A DNA stretch of 64,000 nucleotides, from positions 1-64,000 of the forward strand of contig NZ_JAGFUX010000008.1 of the NCBI RefSeq assembly GCF_017601095.1, given 5' to 3'. This stretch comes from Streptococcus suis (GTDB taxonomy: Bacteria; Bacillota; Bacilli; Lactobacillales; Streptococcaceae). Shown piece after piece: positions 17,759 through 26,268 of this stretch. The notes under the pieces were generated by a model. The model was given only the letters and a program-made list of their open reading frames with translations, was not told where the DNA came from and did no database searches. Within the stretch, counting starts at the first letter, position 1. Every line of letters starts with the position of its first letter. Position numbers and translations under genes: made by a program.

Positions 17759-18346
17759 TTACGATGATGACGGCAAGCTAGTGCTTGCTGACTCGCTAGC
17801 TCCCTTGATGTACTCGTAGTGTGTATTGCCCTTGCTGTCTGGTAAGGCTTGGATAGTCGTCTCATAGCCAGCCAAATCACTGTCAGCGTAGGTAATCTCC
17901 CCGACTTCCAATACCTTTGCATGAGGAATAACAATACGCTTCTTCGCGCCATTTTTCAATAGCATATCCACTACCAATGGATGCGTAGGCAATTCCTTAG
18001 AGTTGACCTCCACAGTAATCCCTGATTCAAGGTCGCCTTTCACATTTTCAGGACCATAGACCTCTTTTAAGACATCCACATTTAACACCTCAATGAGTGT
18101 GTAGGTAAATTTGTCTGATTTTCCTGTTTGAGGAGTATCAACCACATCACCGCCCCAGGCTTTCAGTTCTTCCGATTCACGAGTATCTTCGTTAGTCAAG
18201 CCATCCTCTGAAATGTAGCCTAAGTTTTTAAAAGCCGTGTTTAGCTTAGTAGTCGCATTGGTCGGCAAGCTCGTTCCCGTTGGAGCTGAGGAAATCGCCC
18301 CAGCAATATCAGGCTTTGCCGATGACACAAGTTTTGCATCTGCCAT
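17759..18346 (-). CDS. Major tail protein
   Basis: 195 residues with good RBS (AAGGAG). It follows the head-tail connector genes and precedes the tail chaperones, the standard place for the tail tube protein. The sequence is beta-rich (KFTYTLIEVLNVDVLKEVYG; GITVEVNSKELPTHPLVVDM) as expected for a tube fold and ends in a Ser-rich tail. Confidence 0.85.
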   Translation of the reverse strand: MADAKLVSSAKPDIAGAISSAPTGTSLPTNATTKLNTAFKNLGYISEDGLTNEDTRESEELKAWGGDVVDTPQTGKSDKFTYTLIEVLNVDVLKEVYGPENVKGDLESGITVEVNSKELPTHPLVVDMLLKNGAKKRIVIPHAKVLEVGEITYADSDLAGYETTIQALPDSKGNTHYEYIKGASESASTSLPSSS

Positions 18347-18361
18347 TCAATTTTCTCCTTT

Positions 18362-18697
18362 TCAAAAATAAATAAAATCCACCACCGCTTGATAGCGATA
18401 GCGTTTGGTTTCCGTATCTGTAAAATTATAGTCCGAGTTCAACTCAACCCGGCTGATAGACGGCAATGCCACCATCTTCTCAACAGCTTGTTTGACCTCT
18501 TCATTCAAAATAGCAGCCTCTTCCAAAGACTGCCCATAAGATTGTATCGCCAACGTCGCTTGATTCAGATGGTTCTTCTTGCCACCACTCGTCTTTTCAA
18601 AGATCACAAAACGCTCAGGCATTTTCTCCTGATGTTCCGTATAGACAGGCACCGACAGGTGTTCAGTCAAAAAAGTTAATGCGATGACTTCAATCAT
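18362..18697 (-). CDS. Tail terminator/completion protein
   Basis: 111 residues, beginning MIEVIALTFLTEHLSVPVYT and containing PERFVIFEKTSGG, typical of the tail terminator family (gp17-like) that caps the tail tube at the neck. It overlaps the preceding gene by 4 bases. Assignment rests on position and pattern. Confidence 0.68.
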   Translation of the reverse strand: MIEVIALTFLTEHLSVPVYTEHQEKMPERFVIFEKTSGGKKNHLNQATLAIQSYGQSLEEAAILNEEVKQAVEKMVALPSISRVELNSDYNFTDTETKRYRYQAVVDFIYF

Positions 18698-18933
18698 GAC
18701 TTCACCGCCTTAAGCAAGGTATTATTCTTCTTGTTGTCCCGTTTAGCTTGGAAGCTATCCGCATAGACCATAGCGTTGGCACGAGTCTTACCAACATAGA
18801 TATCCGATTCATACCCATCGCCTGCACGGTTTCGGATAGCATTTGCCTTGTCAGTCAAAACTGCCTGCATCTCAGGCGACTTCATCAACTCACGAACACC
18901 TGCACGGTTCAACTTAAATTTCATTCTAGCCAT
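18694..18933 (-). CDS. Head-tail joining protein (HK97 gp10-like)
   Basis: 79 residues from the ATG at 18933, which overlaps the upstream stop in ATGGCTAG. The product is basic, with FKLNRAGVRELMKSPEMQ and a YADSFQAKRDNKKNNTLLKA tail typical of gp10-like neck proteins. A longer frame to 18966 has no RBS. Confidence 0.68.
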   Translation of the reverse strand: MARMKFKLNRAGVRELMKSPEMQAVLTDKANAIRNRAGDGYESDIYVGKTRANAMVYADSFQAKRDNKKNNTLLKAVKS

Positions 18934-19264
18934 ACCGTTCCACCTGCACTTTCTTATTCCATTCAAGCGGGATCAGATGGTCAAGACCTTCCAGCGGTTC
19001 ACCAACTGTTCGCCACCGCTGACCGAAAAAACGAACTTCTTTGTTCGTCCAGTCGTGTATATTTCCTTTAGGAATAGCTAGCGTGTAGACCACTTTCTTT
19101 CCTGTCAGATTGATTTGATTGGTAATATCCTCGGTTGTCGCAGGCGCAATCAAGACGTTCTCAACCAAAATCTCCACATCTGCAGTCTTTGGATGACCAA
19201 ACGAATCCTTGCCAATGACTTGCTTGTCAATCAAGACCACAGGTACGCCTTTAATCTTAGTCAT
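18926..19264 (-). CDS. Head closure/minor capsid protein
   Basis: 112 residues from the ATG at 19264, which overlaps the preceding stop. Beta-rich with KGNIHDWTNKEVRFFGQRW near the end, as in head-tail connector (head closure) proteins of streptococcal siphoviruses. Family assignment is by position and overall pattern. Confidence 0.65.
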   Translation of the reverse strand: MTKIKGVPVVLIDKQVIGKDSFGHPKTADVEILVENVLIAPATTEDITNQINLTGKKVVYTLAIPKGNIHDWTNKEVRFFGQRWRTVGEPLEGLDHLIPLEWNKKVQVERYG

Positions 19265-19664
19265 ACAGCTCAATCACCCCAAATCGTTGTTTTTTGACCA
19301 AACCCAACCGTTTGAGTTCGCTATCCTTTATGAAGAGACCTCCGCCAGGTACCAAATAAGAACCGCTGAAAGAATAGCCCAAGGCAGACTCCGTAACACT
19401 GGTCATCGGCTCTTGGTCAGTCGAAGTCATCAAGGTCCTTGCGACCACATCGACCACCACCGATTTGACCACACTGGCATAGGCAGAATTTTCAGCGACC
19501 ATCTGGTCAAGGTCCTTGCCAAACTTCTCAGCCTCCACCCGAAGACTATTGGATACGACCTCAAGAAGAGCTTTGGCTCTCTCTTTTTCATCAAATTTCA
19601 GTTGACGCCACAAAAGTTCCAAATCATCCAGGGTGGCCAAGTTTTTTAGTTCCGTTTCTCCCAT
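19257..19664 (-). CDS. Head-tail adaptor (Gp19/Gp15/Gp42-like)
   Basis: 135 residues, mostly helical N-terminal half (LATLDDLELLWRQLKFDEKE) followed by SALGYSFSGSYLVPGGGLFI, which matches the Gp19/Gp15/Gp42 family of connector proteins. It is the first of four consecutive neck genes with overlapping ends. It would attach to the portal ring. Confidence 0.72.
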   Translation of the reverse strand: MGETELKNLATLDDLELLWRQLKFDEKERAKALLEVVSNSLRVEAEKFGKDLDQMVAENSAYASVVKSVVVDVVARTLMTSTDQEPMTSVTESALGYSFSGSYLVPGGGLFIKDSELKRLGLVKKQRFGVIELYD

Positions 19665-19677
19665 GACTTCCTTTCTA

Positions 19678-19746
19678 CTACGGCGATTCTAATGCATTTT
19701 CGTAAATAACCACCCACAAAAACACCATAGAAAGCCCTAGAATCAC
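19678..19746 (-). CDS. Possible 22-residue hydrophobic peptide
   Basis: In the 95-bp gap between the HeH protein and the connector gene, a GTG-started frame encodes MILGLSMVFLWVV followed by IYENALESP. A weak purine-rich site (GAGAGA) precedes it. It fills the gap neatly but could be chance. Confidence 0.35.
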   Translation of the reverse strand: MILGLSMVFLWVVIYENALESP

Positions 19747-19759
19747 TCTCTCAGCACCA

Positions 19760-19969
19760 CTAATCAGGCTTGTTTGCCTCATACAATTCCAGCAATTCAG
19801 CCTTCTTAGCTTTCGGGTTAAATTCAACTCCAAGTTCCGTCAACAATGATTTTAATTCATCGCTAGACGGAGTTTTTTCTTTTGAGTCTCTTTGAATTGG
19901 TTCCCAATCACCAGAAAGCAGACTATCGGTTACGATAATCTGCCCTGTTTTCTTATCCTTATATTCCAT
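19760..19969 (-). CDS. HeH/LEM-domain phage head protein
   Basis: 69 residues from the ATG at 19969 (AGGAGG 6 bases upstream). The N-terminus is a short beta region. Residues about 35-69 (ELKSLLTELGVEFNPKAKKA and following) form an HeH/LEM-like helix-extended-loop-helix, a module common in Rho-like DNA-binding and phage head proteins. It follows the capsid gene and is probably a small structural or DNA-contacting protein. Confidence 0.7.
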   Translation of the reverse strand: MEYKDKKTGQIIVTDSLLSGDWEPIQRDSKEKTPSSDELKSLLTELGVEFNPKAKKAELLELYEANKPD

Positions 19970-19979
19970 ATATACCCTC

Positions 19980-20870
19980 CTAAGCTTGAACACGAGCAAA
20001 GGCATCCACATCAAGAATACCCCAACCGATATAAACTTCCGTACGCAAACAGATTTCATTGTAGGCCTTCAAGTCACGACCAGTTTGGTCAGGATCACCA
20101 TATTCAATAATTTCAAGTGGAATATTTTCAGCATACCCCCATTTGAAACGGTTTTGGAAGTCACCAACAATAGCGTGATCAGTTTTGGCAGTACCACCTA
20201 CAGTAGTCAAATTCTTGTTGACATCAGACCTCATGCCGTAGAAAGTATCTGGATTTTGACCAAAGCGGAACTCAGGATATTGAGCAACACCATTAACCTT
20301 AATTTTGGCAAGGGCTTGACCAGCAACTGGAGAAAGAGCCAACCCAGTCACTTCACCGCCTTTTGAAGTAACTTGTGCTACGGCTGCATCGATATCTTCA
20401 TCAATCGTTCCAGCATTGAAGGTAACAACATTTCCAGTAATCAGCCCATCAAATGAATTTTCAGCCTTGAATGAAGCGTCAGTCATTGATTTTGGCTCAA
20501 GACCATGAATAGCAGCGATGTCAAAACTTTTGGCAATGATTTTTGCAAAACCGTCGTTAAATGCTTGCAAGTAAGCGATCTGTTTTTCTTCAGAAGCGTT
20601 TTTGAATTCTTCAGTGATACGAGCCTGGTAAACAAACTTCAAAGGTTTGATAACCTTACTTGATAGAGTAGCTTCTCCAGCCTTTTTCTGTTCGCCCTCA
20701 CCAACAATCTGTGCATTTCCCTCAAGGTTAAAGACAAATTGTTCAATTCCAGCAAAAGGAATAGGTGTCTGGTTAGATAGCTTGGCCAAAACGGAAGCGC
20801 CTTGGACTTTTGAAATAAGATCAGTTACCAGTTCTGGTGAAAATAGTGTTCCTGTATTAAATGATGACAT
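19980..20870 (-). CDS. Major capsid protein (HK97 fold)
   Basis: 296 residues, the usual size for a streptococcal HK97-fold capsid without a fused scaffold. The sequence contains EQFVFNLEGNAQIVGEGEQK in the N-arm/E-loop area and a C-terminal LRTEVYIGWGILDVDAFARV, a typical capsid ending. It follows the scaffold gene with a 2-base gap. Confidence 0.9.
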   Translation of the reverse strand: MSSFNTGTLFSPELVTDLISKVQGASVLAKLSNQTPIPFAGIEQFVFNLEGNAQIVGEGEQKKAGEATLSSKVIKPLKFVYQARITEEFKNASEEKQIAYLQAFNDGFAKIIAKSFDIAAIHGLEPKSMTDASFKAENSFDGLITGNVVTFNAGTIDEDIDAAVAQVTSKGGEVTGLALSPVAGQALAKIKVNGVAQYPEFRFGQNPDTFYGMRSDVNKNLTTVGGTAKTDHAIVGDFQNRFKWGYAENIPLEIIEYGDPDQTGRDLKAYNEICLRTEVYIGWGILDVDAFARVQA

Positions 20871-20872
20871 AA

Positions 20873-21328
20873 TTATTCTCCTTTAAGATTTTGTAGCATT
20901 TGTTTGATCCCAGCATGCTTGCCGTCAACGATTGGTTCTTCGTTTTTCAACGGTGCTACTGGCTCTGTCGCCTTGATAAAGCCAGCTAGACTTTGGGCAT
21001 CTGCCACTAGACTAGCCTCGTCATCACCCTGCAAGCGCCCAGCCATTTCAAGAGGCAGACCATGTTCCAGTGCGATACGATTTCGCAACTTCTCAGACTC
21101 AAAACCAGCAATCTGTGACTGCAACTCAGCAACTTTTTTATCAAAATCAGCCTTAGACTGCTTACCAACCTCGACCGATTCTTTCAGAGTCGCATTTTCC
21201 GACTCAAGATGTGCCACACGTTCCTTAAGACTATCATAGTCAGCAAACTTTTCACGCTCACGACTGATACGAGCCCTAATAGCAGAGTCAAACTCTTCCT
21301 GTGTAGTAATTGGTGTAAATGTAGACAT
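20873..21328 (-). CDS. Scaffold protein (DUF4355-like)
   Basis: 151 residues from the ATG at 21328 with AAGGAGA upstream. A longer frame to 21388 has no RBS. The N-terminal TPITTQEEFDSAIRARISRE and a central coiled coil are typical of DUF4355 scaffolding proteins. It directs capsid assembly and is encoded just before the major capsid gene. Confidence 0.82.
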   Translation of the reverse strand: MSTFTPITTQEEFDSAIRARISREREKFADYDSLKERVAHLESENATLKESVEVGKQSKADFDKKVAELQSQIAGFESEKLRNRIALEHGLPLEMAGRLQGDDEASLVADAQSLAGFIKATEPVAPLKNEEPIVDGKHAGIKQMLQNLKGE

Positions 21329-21398
21329 AATGTCTCCTTTCTTCCGCATTTCCCGTGCGTTCGGTAATTTCGAGCAAATAAATAGCACCTCTCGGCGC

Positions 21399-22811
21399 TT
21401 ACATACTCACTTTTTGCTTTTTCTTTGGCTTAGTCGTTAGACAAGCCCAATGTGCCAGCAAGGCACTATCCATTAAAGAAATATCCATATCATCAAAATG
21501 ACTGCGATAACCAAAACCACCGTTTGAGCCGATGTTTCGCTTATCACAGTTGGTCACGACACGTTGCAAAGACGGTTGCCCATTGTGGCAGAGAGTTTTT
21601 TGGAAAACTCCCTGTTCCCAAAGAGCGTTAGCAGTGATAATCTCTTTCACAGTAGGCAAGACGATAGGCTTAATCTTAGCAACCTTTAATTCTTCTTCCA
21701 AAATCCGCTGACCACTTGCCCCGTCAATAACGACTTGCGACACGTCAGCCCTTTGCAAGAAGGATACTAGCCACTGATTACCATTTCTGACTGATTGACA
21801 ATCAATCGTTTCAATGAAAATCCTATCATCAATGGTTCTTACGGCAATAGACAAGGCAACATTGGTCCCGTCTTGACCATACTTGATACCAGCAAAGAGC
21901 TTACCAGAGAATTTCGGCATATCCTCCACCTTCAAACTCTCCCAATCTGTTTCCGAAATGACAGACTTCTGGTTGTAGGTTGGCCAAAAACCCAAACGCT
22001 GGACGTTATGGTCCAATTTATCCTCGCCAAGCTCCGCCTCAATCTTGCGCTCATTCAAGTGATATCCCATCGATGGATTGGAGTTATACCAAGCCGCCAC
22101 ATCGTCGATTTCCTTTTCTTCATCAACAGACCATTCAGCCCAGCCAGAATACTTACTTTTGCCAAAGAGACAAGCCTCACGGTACTTAGTAAAGACTGTT
22201 CCGCTTGAAACTGGCGTCGGAGGTGTTCCGCACATGACCGTCATGGGATTATCACTATCCGTTACCGTATATTTGAGAGCCGATTCCTGCTCCGTGGTGT
22301 ACTCCTGCGCCTCGTCGATGATGAGCAGGTCAAAACCTTCACCAAGTCCGCCACTTGAGGTCCTGGTACGGAATTGCACCACCCCACCCGACTTATAAAG
22401 CTCAATCCTTTCCTGACCTTTGGCACGAATAGAGTTAAAATCCTCACCGTCCACATAGCCCATTTTTTCCAGATAACGCTTGACCTTTTCAAAGGACGAA
22501 TGGGAGGTACTGATACGGTGGGCGGTATGGAGCATGTTAATTCCATTCTCCAAGCCCCACAACTCCAGCATGTAGAGTATTTCACTCTTACCGTTACGTC
22601 GAGGGATAGAGTAACCGAACTTTTGATGAACCCAGAGACCATTTTTATCAGTAGCCATGACATGCTGCAACATATTGACCTGCCAAGCATAGCAAGACAA
22701 ACCCGTCCGCTGATAAATATCAATGGCCTCATGAGCCTTAGAACGTTTCTTAACGTATTTAAGAATTACCGATTGCGTTGGATTCTGATTGCCAAGTTTT
22801 TTCCTTGCCAT
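21399..22811 (-). CDS. Terminase large subunit
   Basis: 470 residues from the ATG at 22811 (AGGAG 5 bases upstream). The ATPase half shows Walker A-like RRNGKSE and Walker B LLIIDEAQE. The C-terminal nuclease half has KYGQDGTNVALSIAVRT and FDDMDISLMDSALLAH. It would cut concatemers and pump DNA into proheads. Unusually, it lies downstream of portal and minor head genes and directly after a strong terminator, and no small subunit was found beside it. Confidence 0.9.
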   Translation of the reverse strand: MARKKLGNQNPTQSVILKYVKKRSKAHEAIDIYQRTGLSCYAWQVNMLQHVMATDKNGLWVHQKFGYSIPRRNGKSEILYMLELWGLENGINMLHTAHRISTSHSSFEKVKRYLEKMGYVDGEDFNSIRAKGQERIELYKSGGVVQFRTRTSSGGLGEGFDLLIIDEAQEYTTEQESALKYTVTDSDNPMTVMCGTPPTPVSSGTVFTKYREACLFGKSKYSGWAEWSVDEEKEIDDVAAWYNSNPSMGYHLNERKIEAELGEDKLDHNVQRLGFWPTYNQKSVISETDWESLKVEDMPKFSGKLFAGIKYGQDGTNVALSIAVRTIDDRIFIETIDCQSVRNGNQWLVSFLQRADVSQVVIDGASGQRILEEELKVAKIKPIVLPTVKEIITANALWEQGVFQKTLCHNGQPSLQRVVTNCDKRNIGSNGGFGYRSHFDDMDISLMDSALLAHWACLTTKPKKKQKVSM

Positions 22812-22858
22812 ATCTACTCCTTTCAATCGTCACCTAGTTTAACGTCATACGGCAGGAC

Positions 22859-22882
22859 AAAAAAAGCACCGACGAGGGTGCT
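22859..22882 (-). terminator. Strong terminator inside the late region, before TerL
   Basis: Minus-strand AGCACC, loop CTCGTC, GGTGCT, then seven T. It starts right after the stop of the 61-residue gene and should separate the HNH-portal-minor head block from the TerL-capsid-tail block. Confidence 0.85.
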
Positions 22883-23067
22883 TACGTAATATCTAAAAAG
22901 CGTCGAGGAACATCTAATCCCTCTTGTTCTGCTTTTGCTAAAAGTCTCTCGCTAATTTTTTGCCTGTTTCTTTTTCCTTGTTCAAGTTGCTCTGGAGTTA
23001 AGTGAGAATTATAGGACTGCGATTCCATTCGCTCTAAAAAATTACGTTGTGATTCAGTCATTGTCAT
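22882..23067 (-). CDS. Small phage protein between minor head and TerL
   Basis: 61 residues, charged and helical, with ESQRNFLERMESQSYNSHLT and a basic middle. It begins 3 bases after the minor head gene stop and is followed by the terminator at 22859-22882. Family not recognised. Its position makes it a candidate packaging accessory or antitoxin-like partner of the ADP-ribosyltransferase domain, with no direct evidence. Confidence 0.5.
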   Translation of the reverse strand: MTMTESQRNFLERMESQSYNSHLTPEQLEQGKRNRQKISERLLAKAEQEGLDVPRRFLDIT

Positions 23068-23070
23068 TGC

Positions 23071-24420
23071 TTATTCCACTCCTTTAGCTACAAAAATCTT
23101 AAGTTCTGAGTCAGTAAACACTTCCTCGAGTTGAGTTCCTTGAGGCAATAAAAATTCTCTTTGTTTCGGATAATTACTGAGTTTTTCTACATAGCCACCA
23201 GTATGACCAGAAGGGACTATAATTGCTACATTGGGTTTCTTACCAAGGGCTCCAGTTTGAGTAACCGAAGTACTCAAAAATCTATTATAATCGGTTAGTT
23301 TCTCTGGCAGTACTTCGTTTCTATATACAATTATATCCTTCTCGATTTTATTTTTCAATAAACTAAGTTGAATATTTTCGATATTTTGTAATATCATTTC
23401 TTCCTCAGTATCATTTAGAGGATTATAGTAACCATCGATGTAACCATTTAATTTTTGAAACAATTTAAGACCATCACTATCTATTCCATTATCGGTATAT
23501 TTAGAAATTGAACGTTTTTCGAACTCATTAAGTTTCTCAATCCATTTATCAGACTCACGTCTCATTACATCAACAATCCGATTATCAGCTGTTGGCTTCA
23601 ATCCCAACTCCTTCGCTTTAGCGACTGCAATCCGTTTCAATCGAGCATTATTCAAGCTTCGTTCCTTTGTCTCGCTACGTTTTATTCGAATTCGGTCAGA
23701 ACGATTGACCAGCTCTTTATTCTTCGTATGGACATTGGACTTGTACTTACTTTTAAGACCTTTTGAAAAATATTCAACCGTGCAACGACAATATCTATGA
23801 CGATGCCAAACCATTTCAGGTTCTTCGCCATAGGTGTGCGTCCCTACCAAGTTAGAACACCACTTACAGCACCTCCCAGCTTGCTTCCTAATGATTTTAG
23901 GACTTAAGCCGACACTTGCTTGCGAATCAACATTTAGTTTAACAAAATCATCAACAATAGCCTGAGTAAAGTTTATTATTGGTTCTGATAGTAGCCAATC
24001 CACTTCCTCAAAAGACTCTTCGTAAGATAGTCGGTTGATAATTCCTGACAACCTATCCTGATTAAGACCAGGCACTTGAACCTTAAGCCCAATTTCTGCC
24101 TCAAGATTCAACTGCTTTTGCACCTGGCTAGTGTAGTCGCTGACAAGCTCATGATTTCGCCACAGCACGTCCGTCAGCAAACGCTGACCGATGTTGTAAT
24201 ACATTTTTCCGTCCGGCAACTTATCGCCCGTCACAGACGAGCTAAGAGCCTCAGCCAGTATCTCACCGACCTCAATGGCAAAGGCATTAGCAGACCCATA
24301 GTTAGCTTTATTCTTTTTTAACTGGTCAATGGCAGAGCTGATAACCACGCTCTTACCATATTCAGCTTCAAACTTATCCTTGACCTCATTTAGGAGATCA
24401 GGCAGGATGTCATGTACCAT
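23071..24420 (-). CDS. Minor head protein with C-terminal ADP-ribosyltransferase-like domain
   Basis: 449 residues from the ATG at 24420 (AGGAG upstream; overlaps portal by 11 bases). Residues about 1-250 match SPP1 gp7-type head morphogenesis proteins, with the metal-site-like CKWCSNL and HRHRYCRCTVEYF. Residues about 300-449 resemble ADP-ribosyltransferase exoenzymes: Arg in IVYRNEV, the STS motif in FLSTSV, and QxE in KQREFLLPQGT. QxE rather than ExE is the pattern of C3-like enzymes. The domain might be ejected with DNA and modify a host protein. Activity is inferred. Confidence 0.8.
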   Translation of the reverse strand: MVHDILPDLLNEVKDKFEAEYGKSVVISSAIDQLKKNKANYGSANAFAIEVGEILAEALSSSVTGDKLPDGKMYYNIGQRLLTDVLWRNHELVSDYTSQVQKQLNLEAEIGLKVQVPGLNQDRLSGIINRLSYEESFEEVDWLLSEPIINFTQAIVDDFVKLNVDSQASVGLSPKIIRKQAGRCCKWCSNLVGTHTYGEEPEMVWHRHRYCRCTVEYFSKGLKSKYKSNVHTKNKELVNRSDRIRIKRSETKERSLNNARLKRIAVAKAKELGLKPTADNRIVDVMRRESDKWIEKLNEFEKRSISKYTDNGIDSDGLKLFQKLNGYIDGYYNPLNDTEEEMILQNIENIQLSLLKNKIEKDIIVYRNEVLPEKLTDYNRFLSTSVTQTGALGKKPNVAIIVPSGHTGGYVEKLSNYPKQREFLLPQGTQLEEVFTDSELKIFVAKGVE

Positions 24421-25687
24421 CGCCCTTCTCCTTCTCAAGCGCTAGAGGAGCTGGAGCAACAGCCCCTGCCTTACCACGTATACCCGTCAAATCACGGATA
24501 GTCTCACCGTCCATAAAGCCAGGAATTGCCTGATTAAGCTTGATAGCCCCATCACCAATCATGGTCAACATATTTGCGTCCGCCTCAAAGAGCGGTTCCC
24601 ACTTGACCACCGTTTTGACGAATTGACTCCTCAAATAAGGATAAGAGTCCCTCAAACACGCTGCCACATAGGCAACATTGAGCAGACCAGCCCCCAGAGA
24701 CCGTTGAGCCTTTCGTCCAGCCAGTCGCAAGTTCTCGTGACTCGCCTTAATAGCCTCTACCGATGATGGATTATCCGACACAAAGCCTAGATCATCCAAT
24801 GTCAAGCCCATCTCACCAGCAAAGCCAGCCGCTGCCGTCCGCAACTGCTCCGTGAACGGCGACATTGACGATGTTGTAAACTGACCCACGCTAGGCTTAT
24901 TCCCCTGGTCGTCCATAGAAAAGTTAAGCATGCTCGAAACCGTCGCCTTCCAAGTATCAAACTCAAGCTCTGGATCAGTACCTAGGACATACTTTTGTGG
25001 AAAAGAGTAGAACTCTGCAGTCACATCAGCCCGTTCCAGCGTTCGCTTGGCATACTGTTGATAGTACATCCCCGACCGGGTGATACGACTACGACCAAAG
25101 GGACGCACCGCATCAGGTCTATGGATGATGGGCACCAGCAAAGGTTGACCACTCGGATTTTTAACAGAATAAGGCTGACTACCTTTCGGATAAAACCAAG
25201 TGACATCAGCCATAAAGTAGGCTTCCAAGGTCGGATTATCATAGTCATCACGAGAAAGCACCGCATACCCTTCTGTTAGAAGGCCTGTGATAGGGTCTAT
25301 AACACCAGTCGCATTACTAGCCTCAATGACCTGCAAGCGAACTTCTCCATCAGCACCCTTAGACAGATAGACAAAACTACAAGACCCAATCAGAGCCGAC
25401 AGCACAACACTATCAAAAAATACATCTGGATTATTCCGCTCAAAAATCTCATTAACCTCAAATTCGTCATTACCAAATTCACGAAAGACCAAACGATCAG
25501 CCAAACTATCCACACCCTTGGTCGTCCAACCAAGAACTGACCTATAACGCTCACGGATAGCAGCTGGAATAACGATACCAACATCAGGCTCCTGAGCTTT
25601 CATCGCATACTGCTTATACCTAGTATCCACCCTAGGCTTGTGCAGAGCTAATTTCTTCCTCAAGTAGCCCATACCTCTTAATGCCAT
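24410..25687 (-). CDS. Portal protein (SPP1 gp6-like)
   Basis: 425 residues from the ATG at 25687 (AGGAG 8 bases upstream; a longer frame to 25729 lacks an RBS). It fits the Phage_prot_Gp6 portal family in length and in IERNNPDVFF-like and SALIGSCSFVYLSKG segments. It forms the dodecameric DNA gate. It precedes the minor head protein as in SPP1, but TerL follows rather than precedes the pair. Confidence 0.85.
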   Translation of the reverse strand: MALRGMGYLRKKLALHKPRVDTRYKQYAMKAQEPDVGIVIPAAIRERYRSVLGWTTKGVDSLADRLVFREFGNDEFEVNEIFERNNPDVFFDSVVLSALIGSCSFVYLSKGADGEVRLQVIEASNATGVIDPITGLLTEGYAVLSRDDYDNPTLEAYFMADVTWFYPKGSQPYSVKNPSGQPLLVPIIHRPDAVRPFGRSRITRSGMYYQQYAKRTLERADVTAEFYSFPQKYVLGTDPELEFDTWKATVSSMLNFSMDDQGNKPSVGQFTTSSMSPFTEQLRTAAAGFAGEMGLTLDDLGFVSDNPSSVEAIKASHENLRLAGRKAQRSLGAGLLNVAYVAACLRDSYPYLRSQFVKTVVKWEPLFEADANMLTMIGDGAIKLNQAIPGFMDGETIRDLTGIRGKAGAVAPAPLALEKEKGDGT

Positions 25688-25745
25688 TATTCGTTCTCCT
25701 TTCATAATTTGGCGCGAAAAAAAATGCACAGTGACGGCGTGAAGG

Positions 25746-25795
25746 GCTGGCGAGCCGAGGGGGAGGGTCTATGCCCCCTACTTCAGCTCGCTAGC
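25746..25795 (-). other. GC-rich nested inverted repeat between HNH and portal (cos/pac candidate)
   Basis: Outer arms GCTGGCGAGC (25746-25755) and GCTCGCTAGC (25786-25795) pair with one mismatch. Inner arms GGGGG (25759-25763) and CCCCC (25774-25778) pair inside them. The surrounding ~100 bp are clearly more GC-rich than the phage average. It overlaps the HNH stop codon. Confidence 0.45.
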
Positions 25796-26126
25796 TACGA
25801 TATTTTGACCAATCCAAACTTTGTGGAAGGTTCCTATTTCCTATTGTTTTTGTGCCATTTTCGTGATTATCTGCAAATAGCTTATCCGACTTCTGTCGAT
25901 TGCATTGCCAATGCGCAAGCTGTAGGTTGTTAATATCAGATGGATGTCCGTTCTTGATGATTGGAATGATGTGGTCAATGACTGGACTGAGTGGATGTGG
26001 GTATCGCAATGACTTATCAACTGGATTCCCACAGATACCACATGTGCTTCTTGTCTTGAGAATTATCTTCTTGTTCTTCTCGAATGCTACTCTATGTGGC
26101 CCATGTCTATCTGGTCTCTTTTCCAT
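25791..26126 (-). CDS. HNH endonuclease
   Basis: 111 residues. The HNH signature is clear: CGICGNPVDK (first Cys pair), VIDHIIPIIKNGHPSDINNL (His and Asn) and AHWQCNRQKSDK. Such phage HNH proteins sit beside terminase genes and are needed with TerL for cos cleavage in HK97-like and related phages. It is the first gene of the packaging block here. RBS GGGAAC is weak. Confidence 0.88.
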   Translation of the reverse strand: MEKRPDRHGPHRVAFEKNKKIILKTRSTCGICGNPVDKSLRYPHPLSPVIDHIIPIIKNGHPSDINNLQLAHWQCNRQKSDKLFADNHENGTKTIGNRNLPQSLDWSKYRS

Positions 26127-26142
26127 TCCTGTTCCCTCTCTG

Positions 26143-26172
26143 AATTTAACATATCTTATATTCTGTTAAATT
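26143..26172. promoter_or_regulatory. 9-bp inverted repeat upstream of the packaging block
   Basis: AATTTAACA (26143-26151) and TGTTAAATT (26164-26172) are perfect inverted repeats 12 bp apart, 17 bp upstream of the HNH ATG. A dyad of this size and position is a plausible operator or activator site for the late transcript. Confidence 0.4.
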
Positions 26173-26268
26173 GGGACAACTTGAATCAATCCCAATCATA
26201 CCAACGGTTTCAACCATTTTTCTCGGAAATCAATTTACAATTTCTCAATATGTGAAATACATAGCTTT

